A stretch of DNA of 39,722 nucleotides from an uncultured Clostridia bacterium (GCA_947588875.1 CANPZK010000005.1:1-39722), one strand, 5' to 3'; shown: positions 1 to 7,895, numbered from the stretch's first letter. Notes: generated by a model from the sequence alone, not told the origin. Translations and numbers: made by a program.

Positions 1-506
1 GCGGCGACATGAACGGCTTTGACTGCGTCCATAAAAAGGGACAGTCATACGACGGCTCGCTGTGCTTCGGCAAGCTCGGCGACGTGAGCGACGCTTATGA
101 GTGGAGCTTTGTTGCGGTTCCGGCGCAGAGAAGCGCGGGGGTTATAAAGAAATTTGATACGGAGGTCGATTTATTGGACAGTTTGTCGAAGAAGCTCAAA
201 TCAGCGGGCAATATAACGCTCAGCGACGGCGAAAAAGCCGAGCTTGTCGGCTATATTGAAAGGCTTAAGCAGCTGTCGAGCGAGGGCGAAAGCTATCGCC
301 GCGAGCTGATAGGCGATATTTTAAAGCTCAATGCCTTTGAGGAAAACGGCGTTGAGCCAAAGATTCTTTCCTCGGTTGCGGAGAGAATGACGATAAGCGA
401 GCTGAAGGCGTTTAAAGCCGCCTTTGAAAGAAAAAGCGCCTCTCCTCAGCTTGGCGGCGACAAGGAGCAATCCGTCGGCAGAGTATGCGACGATTACATC
501 ATTTAA
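1..506 (+). CDS. Phage prohead protease-like protein, C-terminal part (5' end outside window)
   Basis: The reading frame is open to the left edge of the window, so the ATG at 9 is probably internal and this is the C-terminal end of a longer protein. The visible start has Cys and His residues (FDCVHKKG, SLCFGKL) followed by DAYEWSFVAVPAQ and AGVIKKF, a pattern I associate with the C-terminal part of phage prohead protease or minor head proteins of Clostridia prophages. The rest (about residues 55-140) is charged and helical, as expected for a scaffold-like tail. It lies 18 bases upstream of the decoration protein and just before the capsid gene, the usual place for a prohead protease. The catalytic part cannot be seen, so the assignment rests on this motif and on position. 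Confidence 0.55.
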   Translation, partial: GDMNGFDCVHKKGQSYDGSLCFGKLGDVSDAYEWSFVAVPAQRSAGVIKKFDTEVDLLDSLSKKLKSAGNITLSDGEKAELVGYIERLKQLSSEGESYRRELIGDILKLNAFEENGVEPKILSSVAERMTISELKAFKAAFERKSASPQLGGDKEQSVGRVCDDYII

Positions 507-524
507 AAGAAAGGAATCAATATT

Positions 525-863
525 ATGAATCTTAATTTGCACGGTCTTGACAAGCAGGTAGTCACGTTCAAGTGCAGCTCGGACATAACCTCGCCGGGTC
601 AGTTTGTAAAGATGGGCGGAAGCAACTCGGTTAAGCTTTGCGTCTCGGGCGACGAGCCGATTGGAGTTTGCCTCGGGGTAAGAAACGGCTACGCCGCGGT
701 TCAGATTCGCGGGTATGTCGAGGTCAAGCAAAACGGCACGATTACGGTCGGCTACAACACGATTTCCGCCGTCACCGACAGTATGATAAAGAGGGACTAT
801 GACAGTCCACTGCGCGTACTTGTTTTGTACGCTCTCGGCGGCGTTGCGGGAATTCTTCTTTAA
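525..863 (+). CDS. Phage capsid decoration-like protein
   Basis: This 112-residue protein is rich in beta strands and has no membrane segment. Segments such as PIGVCLGVRNGYAAVQIRGY and a hydrophobic end (VLYALGGVAGILL) resemble small head-decoration proteins (DUF2190-like) that bind the capsid shell. It sits between the protease-like gene and the major capsid gene, the standard place for a decoration or head-stabilising protein. An AAAGGAA ribosome site at about 509 supports the ATG at 525. The function is inferred mainly from size, fold expectation and position. Confidence 0.5.
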   Translation: MNLNLHGLDKQVVTFKCSSDITSPGQFVKMGGSNSVKLCVSGDEPIGVCLGVRNGYAAVQIRGYVEVKQNGTITVGYNTISAVTDSMIKRDYDSPLRVLVLYALGGVAGILL

Positions 864-879
864 AGGGGGGGTATAAGTA

Positions 880-1890
880 ATGGCAAATTTTGAAACAATA
901 AAAATAGACAGAAATATGTACGCAAAAAGCGGCAAAAATCTCTCTCAGGTGCTTGAGGAGCTTGACCCGTCGGGCGCGTACAAGGGAACCGCTCTTGAGG
1001 GAACAGACGCCTTCCAGCGCCAGCTCAAGAGATTTGACATAAAGGTCAAGGGGAAAAACAGCGACTCCGTTGAGAAGTTTTTCCAGACCTCGTCCTCCGC
1101 GTCCCTTTTTCCCGAATATGTAAGACGAGCCGTGTTCACCGGCGTTGAGCAGTACAACGTGATAAACGACATCGTAGCGACCACAACGAGGATAGACGGA
1201 ATTGATTACCGCAGCATCGTTTCCGACCCGTTTGAGAAAAGCTATGACCCGGCTCCGTTGATGGAAGGCTCCTTTATTCCCGAAACAGAGATAAAAATAC
1301 AGGAAAATCTCGTAAAGCTCCTCAAAAGAGGCAGAATGCTCGTTTCGTCCTATGAGGCTCTGCGCTATCAGAGGCTCGACCTCTTTACGGTCACTCTGCG
1401 CCAGATAGGGGCTTACATAGGACGAATGCAGCTCAGCGACGCTGTGGACGTTATCCTCAACGGCGACGGCAATTCAAACCCCGCCGAGGTAATAGAGGTG
1501 GAGTCCTCCGGCACGCTCACCTATGCTGACCTCATCAATTTCTGGGCCAAGTTCTCCCCATATGAGCTGAACACCATGCTCGCCTCGACCGAGGCGGTCC
1601 AGGCGCTTCTCGCCCTGCCCGAAATGCAGGATTCGCGCGCGGGGCTTGATTTTCACGGCACCGGCAAGCTCATTACGCCTATGGGCGCAACGCTGATACA
1701 CGTTCCGTCGATGAGCGGCAAACAAATAATCGGTCTTGACAAAAACTGCGCCCTTGAAATGGTTCAGGCGGGCGACATCGTGACCGACTACGACAAGCTC
1801 ATAGACCGTCAGCTTGAGCGCGCCTCGATCACCAGCACCGCCGGCTTCGCCAAGCTCTTTGTAAACGCCGCCAAGGTGCTGAATATCTGA
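880..1890 (+). CDS. Phage major capsid protein
   Basis: The 336-residue protein has the size and layout of an HK97-fold major capsid protein: a charged N-terminal arm (about residues 1-70), a segment SLFPEYVRRAVFTGVEQYN typical of the start of the mature shell domain, a long central alpha/beta region (RMLVSSYEALRYQRLDL, AYIGRMQLSDAVDVILNGDG), and a C-terminal beta region ending in TSTAGFAKLFVNAAKVL. A GGGGGGG ribosome site lies just upstream of the ATG at 880. It is followed after 14 bases by the first connector gene. The frame is intact with no stop or frameshift, which speaks against a decaying prophage. It is the best marker that this operon builds a head, not only a tailocin. Confidence 0.8.
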   Translation: MANFETIKIDRNMYAKSGKNLSQVLEELDPSGAYKGTALEGTDAFQRQLKRFDIKVKGKNSDSVEKFFQTSSSASLFPEYVRRAVFTGVEQYNVINDIVATTTRIDGIDYRSIVSDPFEKSYDPAPLMEGSFIPETEIKIQENLVKLLKRGRMLVSSYEALRYQRLDLFTVTLRQIGAYIGRMQLSDAVDVILNGDGNSNPAEVIEVESSGTLTYADLINFWAKFSPYELNTMLASTEAVQALLALPEMQDSRAGLDFHGTGKLITPMGATLIHVPSMSGKQIIGLDKNCALEMVQAGDIVTDYDKLIDRQLERASITSTAGFAKLFVNAAKVLNI

Positions 1891-1904
1891 TTGGGGGCGG
1901 CTGC

Positions 1905-2270
1905 ATGGACGATGAATTGATATTTGCGCGCTTTGCGACTCTGTGCGGCTTAAACAGCGAGGAAGCGGAAGCATACCGCTTCCTCTGCCGCGACGCTGCT
2001 GCCCGCCTTGAGTCCGCCGCATCAAGCAAAGAGGTCGTCGCCGCAAATTCGGAGCCATTCTGCGCGGCTGCCGCCGCTGCCGCCGCTTATAATTATTTTC
2101 TCATCGGAGGAGGCGGCGATGTATCGAGCTTTAAGGCGGGGGACGTTTCCTTAAGCCTCAGCACGCTCAAAGGCGCGTCAAGCGCGAGGGAGTATCTTGA
2201 CGTATGTATGGAGAATATAAAGTCCTTTTTAAAGGACGAAGACTTTATTTTTGAGGCGATATATCCATGA
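1905..2270 (+). CDS. Head-tail connector-like protein
   Basis: This 121-residue mostly helical protein ends with FKAGDVSLSLS followed by a short helical tail, a pattern seen in small head-tail adaptors of the YqbG/gp6 type that sit directly after the capsid gene in PBSX-like phages. The middle is very alanine-rich (AAAAAAAYNYFLI). It overlaps the next gene by four bases (ATGA), indicating translational coupling. No enzymatic motif is visible. Identity is inferred from length, position and the conserved aGDvs-like stretch. Confidence 0.5.
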   Translation: MDDELIFARFATLCGLNSEEAEAYRFLCRDAAARLESAASSKEVVAANSEPFCAAAAAAAAYNYFLIGGGGDVSSFKAGDVSLSLSTLKGASSAREYLDVCMENIKSFLKDEDFIFEAIYP

Positions 2271-2617
2271 ATTATTCAAAGATAACCGGCGACCTTATCC
2301 GCCGCTTCGGGTGCTCGGTGTCTGTGTCAAACGGCGGCGGCTCAAAAACGCACAGCGTATTCATTCAGCCGCTCAGATACAAAAACAAGATATACCTCGA
2401 CGGCAGCGCGCTCACTCAGGGAATGTACGACGGCTCGCATTATCTTCTGATAGCCCCGCCCGAGCTTGAGCTTTCGCCGCCGCTTGAGGATTACGTCATA
2501 GAGTGTCCGTCGATGAAAAAGCGCTTTACCGTCAGAAAATCCGAAACGTATTTCTTTATGGACCGTCCGGTTTATCTTTGGGCGGTGCTGGGCTGTTATG
2601 AAGGCGAGGGCGATTAA
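2267..2617 (+). CDS. Head completion / minor capsid protein, XkdH-like position
   Basis: The 116-residue product is beta-rich, with KTHSVFIQPLRYKNKIYLDG, DGSHYLLIAPPELEL and the end PVYLWAVLGCYEGEGD. Proteins of this size and pattern follow the connector gene in Clostridia and Bacillus myophages and act as head-closure or adaptor proteins. It starts inside the stop of the previous gene and ends directly against the ATG of the next one (2618), so the three are almost certainly cotranslated. The precise role in closure is an inference from gene order. Confidence 0.45.
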   Translation: MNYSKITGDLIRRFGCSVSVSNGGGSKTHSVFIQPLRYKNKIYLDGSALTQGMYDGSHYLLIAPPELELSPPLEDYVIECPSMKKRFTVRKSETYFFMDRPVYLWAVLGCYEGEGD

Positions 2618-3370
2618 ATGGACTATAATGATATAAAGAAATGTATAGAGCGCGCCGTTGCCCACAGCGACGAATTCAAGGACTGTCTCGTAACGGACGC
2701 GTTTCCGAACAGGACTGCGGACAATCCCGTTAAGAGGACAATATGCGCGATAGGTCTGCTCGGCGCGGAGGACAGGAGTGTTGAAAGCTACGGCGAAAGC
2801 GTAAAGATTGCGTCGGACTTCTCCGTCTTTGTCGATATTTACTCCCCCGCCGCGCTCGGCGGCGCACATTCGCAGTCGCTCGCGTTCGCCCTATTATCCG
2901 AGCTGCACCTCGACTATTATTCAAGGTACTCGGAGAGCACAAAAATACTCGCCGCCGAGTTTGTAAGCTCCTGCCACGCGTACAAAACGCGAATCGTAAT
3001 ATCAACAAGCTATCTGCCCGACGAAAAGTCGAGCCTTACGCTCGGGGATTCGTTCAACGCGCTCTTTAACGGTACGTCTTATCGGTGCAGGAAAATAAAC
3101 TGCTCGCTGTCGCCCGTGCGCCTGCCCGTTTACTGCTACGGCGAGGAGGTTCCGACCGCCTATCACGACGCGGGCGAGCGAGTTGAAATCACGGTTGAGC
3201 GCTACATAACCGACGACGACAAAAGCCTGCGCGAGTTGAAATATCCGTTTCGCTTCGACGATTTTGTCTTAAACGGGATAATGGCGGAGGACTGCGCCGT
3301 GACCGAGTACGAGGTTGAGGACGGATTGCGCGAGCGCGTTAAAATAATCGGAAGGAGAGTTTTTGAATGA
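2618..3370 (+). CDS. Two-part phage tail protein: terminator-like N-half, tube-like C-half
   Basis: This 250-residue protein occupies the place where PBSX-like phages have separate tail terminator, sheath and tube genes. Residues 1-140 (start MDYNDIKKCIERA, then ASDFSVFVDIYSP and a helix before AYKTRIVISTSYLP) resemble a tail-terminator/completion fold. Residues 145-250 (NALFNGTSYRCRKINCSLSP, RVEITVERY, and the end CAVTEYEVEDGLRERVKIIG) look like the beta-barrel of tail tube proteins, which often end with such a strand pair. The fusion reading is an inference from pattern; I cannot verify it without structure prediction. It shares an ATGA overlap with the next small ORF. It could alternatively be a single unfamiliar completion protein. 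Confidence 0.4.
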   Translation: MDYNDIKKCIERAVAHSDEFKDCLVTDAFPNRTADNPVKRTICAIGLLGAEDRSVESYGESVKIASDFSVFVDIYSPAALGGAHSQSLAFALLSELHLDYYSRYSESTKILAAEFVSSCHAYKTRIVISTSYLPDEKSSLTLGDSFNALFNGTSYRCRKINCSLSPVRLPVYCYGEEVPTAYHDAGERVEITVERYITDDDKSLRELKYPFRFDDFVLNGIMAEDCAVTEYEVEDGLRERVKIIGRRVFE

Positions 3371-3495
3371 CTGAACAGCTTACCGAGCCTTTGGGCAAAA
3401 TGAGCGCCGGGGAGCTTGCGGAGGCGGTCAGCGAGATACTCGAGCGCGACAGCAGGCGGTATTCGGGCTTTAGGGAAACGGAGGCGGAGACGTGA
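3367..3495 (+). CDS. 42-residue ORF in the tail-chaperone/tape-measure slot
   Basis: A 42-codon frame opens with an ATG overlapping the stop of the previous gene (ATGA at 3367-3370) and its stop overlaps the GTG of the next gene (GTGA at 3492-3495). The predicted peptide starts MTEQLTEPLGKMSAGELAEA and is acidic and helical. The double stop-start overlap, matching the rest of the operon, is the main evidence that it is translated. In related phages this interval contains a tail-assembly chaperone and a tape measure gene of several kilobases; here only this ORF remains. Its function is unknown. Confidence 0.55.
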   Translation: MTEQLTEPLGKMSAGELAEAVSEILERDSRRYSGFRETEAET

Positions 3496-4013
3496 AAAAT
3501 TTTACTCTGATGAAGTTTGGGGAGTACACGTTTATGCACAACCCGAAAACGCTTACCGTTCAAAGCGGCGTTCTCGGCTCAAAGCGGATATATCCGTTTT
3601 CGGACTCGCTCTTTAAGCCGATATGCCTTGACAACGCCGTTGTAAGCGGCAGCGGAGTTATAACCGGCGAGGACTGCTTTGAAAAGCTCCTGAGACTGCT
3701 CGACTGTCTCGGCGGAGAGGGGCGGCTTTTGTCCGTTTCCCCGTTCCCGTCGGTAAGGGCTGTTCTCACCTCGCTTAAATACTCCCTCAGCCCGAGCGAA
3801 AATCTCATAGATATAGACTTTTCGTTCACCTGCTCGTCGTCCTCCGTTCAGGGCGACGTTCTCGCCGTAAAAAGCGTGACCGCCAAAAGCACCGAAACGC
3901 TTTGGGACATAGGCTACAAATACGGCGTTGCGGTCGAGGAGCTTTTGCGCCTCAACACCTTCGTAAAGCGACCCGACGAGCTTGAAAAAGGGTGGGTGAT
4001 AAGGCTTTGCTGA
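3492..4013 (+). CDS. LysM-domain phage baseplate protein, XkdP-like
   Basis: The 173-residue protein begins with a beta-rich domain (FGEYTFMHNPKTLTV, then LLDCLGGEGRLLSVSPFP) typical of the baseplate/tail protein XkdP, and ends with a LysM domain at about residues 128-173 (AKSTETLWDIGYKYGV, EELLRLN, LEKGWVIRL). LysM binds peptidoglycan glycan, and in XkdP-like proteins it is part of the tail tip/baseplate. XkdP proteins are usually over 200 residues, so this is a compact version. The start is a GTG in a GTGA overlap. The next gene begins before its stop. Confidence 0.75.
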   Translation: MKNFTLMKFGEYTFMHNPKTLTVQSGVLGSKRIYPFSDSLFKPICLDNAVVSGSGVITGEDCFEKLLRLLDCLGGEGRLLSVSPFPSVRAVLTSLKYSLSPSENLIDIDFSFTCSSSSVQGDVLAVKSVTAKSTETLWDIGYKYGVAVEELLRLNTFVKRPDELEKGWVIRLC

Positions 4014-4939
4014 AGCTATGGCTTATTTCCGCCGACGGCGTAAAAACAGCTCTGCCCGCCCCCGTTTCGTTTGAGATAAACCGCGAGCTTGGCGCCGCCG
4101 ATGATATGACGCTCGAACTGCCGTACTGCGATATTCCCGAGCGCTGCGGCTGTGAAATAGAGCTTGAATACGACGGCTCCTTGATATTTACGGGCATAAT
4201 CGACGAGCTTAGACAGCTTGAGAGCGGCTCAGGCGCGGCAGTCACGATATACGCGCGCAGCAAAGCCGCGCTTTTGCTCGACAACGAAGCCAAGGCGTGC
4301 GACTACAAAAACGCCGACGCTCGTCTTATCGCCCGCGAGCACATCGAGCCGTTCGGGCTAGGCTTTGTCTGCCGCGACAGCGGGGAGTACGCCGACATGA
4401 GGATATACAAGGGGCTGTCGCACTGGCAGGTTATAAAGAGCTTTTGCTCTCAGTGCTACTCGCGCCTGCCGTATCTCGACGAGAGCGGCAGAGTTATCCT
4501 CTGTTCGGACGACGCGCCGAGCCTTTATTTTTGCAACGACGGCGGGATAAAATACACGAGCGCCCTGCTGAGCCGCCGATATTACAAGCTCATCTCCTCC
4601 GTTCACACCAAGCCGCCGGAGCACGACGACTACGACATTGAAACGACAAACCCGATTGCGGAGCGGCTCGGCATTGTGAGGACGCGATTTGTCGACGGCT
4701 CCGTTTCCGGCGTTTCATACGGCGAAAAGCTGATTTCCGACGGAAACGCGGAGAGCCTCCAGATAAAAATCAGCTCGCCCGAATTTATCCGCTGTCCGCT
4801 TGGAAGCTCCATAAAAATAACGCTCGGCGGCGGCGATACCTTCGACGGGCTGATTTGCTCAAGGGTAAAGCAGTCCCTCGGCTCAAACGGCTTTTCAACG
4901 GCGATAACCGCGGCGGGGAAAATAAAAATCAACGAATGA
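3992..4939 (+). CDS. Phage baseplate hub protein, XkdQ/gpD-like
   Basis: At 315 residues this matches the length of XkdQ/YqbQ, the hub protein related to the P2 gpD late-control family. The N-terminus has FEINRELGAADDMTLELPY, followed by GSLIFTGIIDELRQLESGSG, the usual beta-barrel layout of the hub, and a C-terminal half with LISDGNAESLQIKISSPEF and GLICSRVKQSLGSNGFST. Two starts are possible: GTG at 3992, overlapping the previous gene by 22 bases, or TTG at 4007 overlapping its stop; I give the longer. The hub forms the trimeric central ring that carries the spike. No lysozyme domain is fused. Confidence 0.75.
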   Translation: MGDKALLKLWLISADGVKTALPAPVSFEINRELGAADDMTLELPYCDIPERCGCEIELEYDGSLIFTGIIDELRQLESGSGAAVTIYARSKAALLLDNEAKACDYKNADARLIAREHIEPFGLGFVCRDSGEYADMRIYKGLSHWQVIKSFCSQCYSRLPYLDESGRVILCSDDAPSLYFCNDGGIKYTSALLSRRYYKLISSVHTKPPEHDDYDIETTNPIAERLGIVRTRFVDGSVSGVSYGEKLISDGNAESLQIKISSPEFIRCPLGSSIKITLGGGDTFDGLICSRVKQSLGSNGFSTAITAAGKIKINE

Positions 4940-4958
4940 AGATGAAGGGAGAAAGAAT

Positions 4959-5297
4959 ATGTGGCTTTCAAAAAGCATTGAGGAGCAGACGCGCCGCTCA
5001 CGGGGCGCGGAGGACGCGCGCGTAACGTCGTCGCGCGGCTCGGTCATAGACGCCAACGGCACAAAGCCGCACGGCGAGATAAAGTGCGTTGCTCCGTTCG
5101 GAATAGCGTCGGTTATGCCCGACGGGGTACAGACGATAGTTTTGCCGATAGGCGGCGGAAGCGTATCGCTCGGAATGGTCGCCGAAAGCGTTCAGGGGCT
5201 TTCGCCGGGCGAGGTAATGCTGTATTCCGCAGGCGGCGCTCGACTCGTTTTGAAAAACGACGGCTCGATAGTTGCAAACGGGAGGGTGATAGCGTAA
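4959..5297 (+). CDS. Baseplate spike-like protein (gp45/gpV-like)
   Basis: This 112-residue protein has a short charged N-terminus, a small OB-like strand region (GEIKCVAPFGIASVMPDG) and a C-terminal stretch GEVMLYSAGGARLVLKNDGS ending in a beta repeat. The GEVxLYSxGGAxxxLxxDGs pattern is typical of Mu gp45/gpV-type baseplate spikes. It lies between hub and gp25 genes, where XkdR/spike proteins are found. A GAAGGGAGAAAG ribosome site precedes the ATG, and the stop TAATG overlaps the next start by one base. No metal-binding HxH tip is seen. Confidence 0.6.
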   Translation: MWLSKSIEEQTRRSRGAEDARVTSSRGSVIDANGTKPHGEIKCVAPFGIASVMPDGVQTIVLPIGGGSVSLGMVAESVQGLSPGEVMLYSAGGARLVLKNDGSIVANGRVIA

Positions 5298-5641
5298 TGG
5301 ACACCGCTCTTTTAAACGGCGAGTTCGACCTCGACGGCAGGGGTATGCCGTATCTGATAAGCGGTCTTGCGGAGCTTATGCAGAGGGTCTACATAAGCCT
5401 TAAAATGAAGCGGGCGAGCTTCATTTACTCGCGCTCGCTCGGCTCCGAGCTTGACGGCGACACGGAGCTTGAGGACGCTATGCACAGCCGCGCCGAGCTT
5501 TTGGCCCGCGAGGCGGTCGCGGATATTCCGCAGACAAGGCTCGGAAAGCTGTGCGTGAGCCGCACGGACGACGGGAAAATCAAAATATCGCTCGACGTAT
5601 CCATTATGGACGAAAGCGGAACGGTGGAGGTGACGGTCTGA
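5297..5641 (+). CDS. Baseplate wedge protein, gp25/XkdS-like
   Basis: Starting at the ATG at 5297, which overlaps the preceding stop, this gives 114 residues. The sequence MDTALLNGEFDLDGRGMPY, then SGLAELMQRVYISLKMKRASFIYSRSLGSEL, and the C-terminal strands KLCVSRTDDGKIKISLDVSI match the gpW/gp25 family of XkdS-like baseplate wedge proteins. In contractile-tail baseplates gp25 anchors the sheath-initiating ring, so its presence without a sheath gene is notable. The stop overlaps the baseplate J start (TGATG). Confidence 0.7.
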   Translation: MDTALLNGEFDLDGRGMPYLISGLAELMQRVYISLKMKRASFIYSRSLGSELDGDTELEDAMHSRAELLAREAVADIPQTRLGKLCVSRTDDGKIKISLDVSIMDESGTVEVTV

Positions 5642-6702
5642 TGGAGAGCTATGACGAAATTGAGAGCAGAATGGTCGAAAAATACAGAGAGCTTACGGGC
5701 TGCGATTGCAGCGACGCTTCCGACATTTCCATAAAAATAAAGCTCCTTGCGGGCGAGCTGTTCAACCTGCAAAGCTCTATCGAATGGATAAACAACCAGC
5801 TCTTTCCGCAGACCGCGTCCGGCACTCAGCTTGAATACCACGCCTCCATGCGCGGCCTTTCGAGAAAACAACCCACCGCCGCCGCAGGGGAGCTTACCTT
5901 TTCCGTTGCGGAGCCTGCCGCCTCGGATATAGCCATACCCGCCGGAACGCTTTGCTCCACCGTTGGGAAAAATCCAGCCGTCTTTGCGACGACCGAGGCT
6001 GCTCAGATTTACAAGAGCAGGCTCAGCGTTACCGTTCCCGCCGTCGCCGTTTCCGCAGGCAGCTCAGGCAACGCCGCCCCGGGCTGTATCACGGTAATTA
6101 CAAAGCAGCTGAACTCGCTCCTGTCCGTCGAAAACGCGGAGGCGTTTACCGGCGGCTCAGACCTTGAGGACGACGAGTCGCTGAGGAGGAGAATACTCGA
6201 CGACATAAAAACCCCGTCCACCGGCGTAAACAAGGCGTACTACCGTCGGCTCGCCGAGAGCGTGGACGGCGTTCACTCAGCCAACGTCGTGCCGAGGGTG
6301 CGCGGAAACGGGACGATAGACATATACATAGCCGGACGGGGAAGCACGCTTGATTCCTCGTACACTCAGAAGGTGCAGGAGCTTATTTCAAGCGAGAGAG
6401 AGCTGAACGTGGACGTTCTCGTGCAGTCCGCAGAGCTTATTTCCACAAACGTATCGCTTTATCTCGCCGTAAAAAGCGGCTATGATTTCTCCGACGTGAG
6501 GCGTGACATAACGACGAATATCCGCGAGTTCTTCGCCTCGCTGCGCGTCGGCGAGGGAGTATATACCTCAAAGCTCGGGGCTGCCGTCGCAAAGGCTCCC
6601 GGCATAGATTCGTTCCTCTTTTCCGGCAGCTCTATGCTCAACATAACCGCCAAGCCGTCGCAGCTTTATACCCTCGGCACAATAAACATATACGGAGGTT
6701 GA
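5641..6702 (+). CDS. Baseplate J-like protein, XkdT-like
   Basis: The 353-residue product from the ATG at 5641 has the order and length of baseplate J (gp47/XkdT) proteins: helical N-terminus (DISIKIKLLAGELFNLQSSI, then GTQLEYHASMRGLSR), a beta domain with IAIPAGTLCST and VAVSAGSSGNAAPG, the conserved FTGGSDLEDDESLRRRILDD segment, and a C-terminal part with VVPRVRGNGTIDIYIAG. The wedge protein joins baseplate hub and fibres in contractile-tail machines. It follows gp25 as in P2, PBSX and tailocins. The gene is intact. Confidence 0.88.
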   Translation: MESYDEIESRMVEKYRELTGCDCSDASDISIKIKLLAGELFNLQSSIEWINNQLFPQTASGTQLEYHASMRGLSRKQPTAAAGELTFSVAEPAASDIAIPAGTLCSTVGKNPAVFATTEAAQIYKSRLSVTVPAVAVSAGSSGNAAPGCITVITKQLNSLLSVENAEAFTGGSDLEDDESLRRRILDDIKTPSTGVNKAYYRRLAESVDGVHSANVVPRVRGNGTIDIYIAGRGSTLDSSYTQKVQELISSERELNVDVLVQSAELISTNVSLYLAVKSGYDFSDVRRDITTNIREFFASLRVGEGVYTSKLGAAVAKAPGIDSFLFSGSSMLNITAKPSQLYTLGTINIYGG

Positions 6703-6708
6703 CGCCGC

Positions 6709-7281
6709 TTGAAGGCTTATTACAGTATGAAAAAGAAGCTGCTCCCCACCAAGCTATACGACCTTGCTCAGGGGAAAGCCAACGACAGGGAGATAAGGAC
6801 TCTCGGTCACGGCATTGACGCCGAGGACGAAAAGCTCGATTTGATAATCCGCGAGGCGTTTATTCCGACGGCGCAGAGCTTTGGGCTTACAAGCTGGGAG
6901 GAGATCTTCGGAGCGCCGCATCTCAGCACGAGCGCCGGACTGAGGCGCGATTGGCTCATAAAAAGACTTCGGCTGAACACCGGCAGCTTTACAATGCGCA
7001 GTGTTGAGGAGATTTTGACCTCGCTCGGCGCGGAGGATTTTACAATAAGCGAAAAGCCCGCCATATTCACCGTCGTTATAGATTTGAGCAGTATGCGCCC
7101 CAACGAGGCTTACAAGGGGTGGATAAGGGAGCAGCTTGAGGAGCTTTTGCCGGCGCACCTTGAAATCGTGGTCATATTCGGAACCATGAGCTGGGACCAG
7201 ATGGATTCGCGCAGTCTTACGTTCCAGCAGATCGAGGAGAAAAATTACACTTGGGACGAAATAGACTCCCTTGAGCCTTAG
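6709..7281 (+). CDS. Phage tail protein I / XkdU-like baseplate protein
   Basis: The TTG at 6709 has a good GGAGGTT site seven bases upstream and gives 190 residues, matching XkdU-like (YmfQ/DUF2313-type) proteins. The N-terminal half has KAYYSMKKKLLPTKLYDLAQ and LGHGIDAEDEKLDLIIREAF, then LRRDWLIKRLRLNTGSFTM, and a C-terminal FTVVIDLSSMRPNEAYKGWI and LLPAHLEIVVIFGTMSWDQM, where PAHLe is typical of the family. It attaches fibres to the wedge. It sits between baseplate J and the fibre gene as expected. Confidence 0.75.
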   Translation: MKAYYSMKKKLLPTKLYDLAQGKANDREIRTLGHGIDAEDEKLDLIIREAFIPTAQSFGLTSWEEIFGAPHLSTSAGLRRDWLIKRLRLNTGSFTMRSVEEILTSLGAEDFTISEKPAIFTVVIDLSSMRPNEAYKGWIREQLEELLPAHLEIVVIFGTMSWDQMDSRSLTFQQIEEKNYTWDEIDSLEP

Positions 7282-7295
7282 AAAGGATTGACAAT

Positions 7296-7760
7296 ATGGC
7301 ATCGACAAACAAAACGGCAAATCTGGGACTTAACGCCTGGCTCGGCACCGATCACCCGACGCGCTCCGACTTTGTTTCGGACAACAGCATAATCGACTCC
7401 GTCGTCGGCTCTCACACGAAAAACTCCGAAATACACCTTACCTCCGATGAAAAGCTGAGAGTATCCGCTCCCGTGCAGATAACTCAGCATCTCGGCACCG
7501 GCACGTCGAGCGCAACGATTAGCTTCGACTTTCCCCCGAAGTTCGTCATCGTTCAGAAGAAGAACAGCGTGAGCGTGGTACACGAGGCGACGGGGGACGT
7601 TATAAACGGCGGAGTTGTTGTTTCCGGCTACGGCGGCACAAAGGGGCTTTCTCTTACCGGCTCCAGCCTTGTGCTGTCGTATTCGGCTTCCATGAGCGAC
7701 GGCTTCAGGGCAAACCTGAACGAGAGCGGCGGACAGTACATTATTATAGCGTTCAGGTGA
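7296..7760 (+). CDS. Short phage tail fibre-like protein
   Basis: The first 50 residues (MASTNKTANLGLNAWLGTD, SDFVSDNSIIDSVVGSH, then IHLTSDEK) are the classic N-terminal attachment module of tail fibres in Clostridia and Bacillus prophages. The rest (residues 55-154) is a beta-rich domain with ISFDFPPKFVIVQKK and a final QYIIIAFR, possibly the receptor-binding tip. At 154 residues it is very short for a fibre, and no chaperone gene follows. It is the last gene of the operon; two terminator hairpins come next. Confidence 0.65.
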   Translation: MASTNKTANLGLNAWLGTDHPTRSDFVSDNSIIDSVVGSHTKNSEIHLTSDEKLRVSAPVQITQHLGTGTSSATISFDFPPKFVIVQKKNSVSVVHEATGDVINGGVVVSGYGGTKGLSLTGSSLVLSYSASMSDGFRANLNESGGQYIIIAFR

Positions 7761-7766
7761 GCGCCC

Positions 7767-7795
7767 GCCGGGCCTTTTGCTTGCGCCCGGTTTTA
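7767..7795 (+). terminator. Intrinsic terminator of the phage operon
   Basis: CCGGGC at 7768-7773 pairs with GCCCGG at 7785-7790, extended by one G-T pair, and TTTT follows. It begins seven bases after the fibre gene stop. Confidence 0.65.
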
Positions 7796-7867
7796 AGGAC
7801 ATATTGTCCTTTTTGCCGCGATTAAATTAAATAAAACCCGAAAGAATACGGTCTGTCTTAATGCTTA

Positions 7868-7895
7868 GCCGCCCGATTAACCTTGGGCGGCTTTT
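7868..7895 (+). terminator. Second intrinsic terminator after the phage operon
   Basis: GCCGCCC (7868-7874) pairs perfectly with GGGCGGC (7885-7891) across a ten-base loop and is followed by TTTT. It backs up the first terminator and insulates the phage operon from glyS. Confidence 0.7.
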
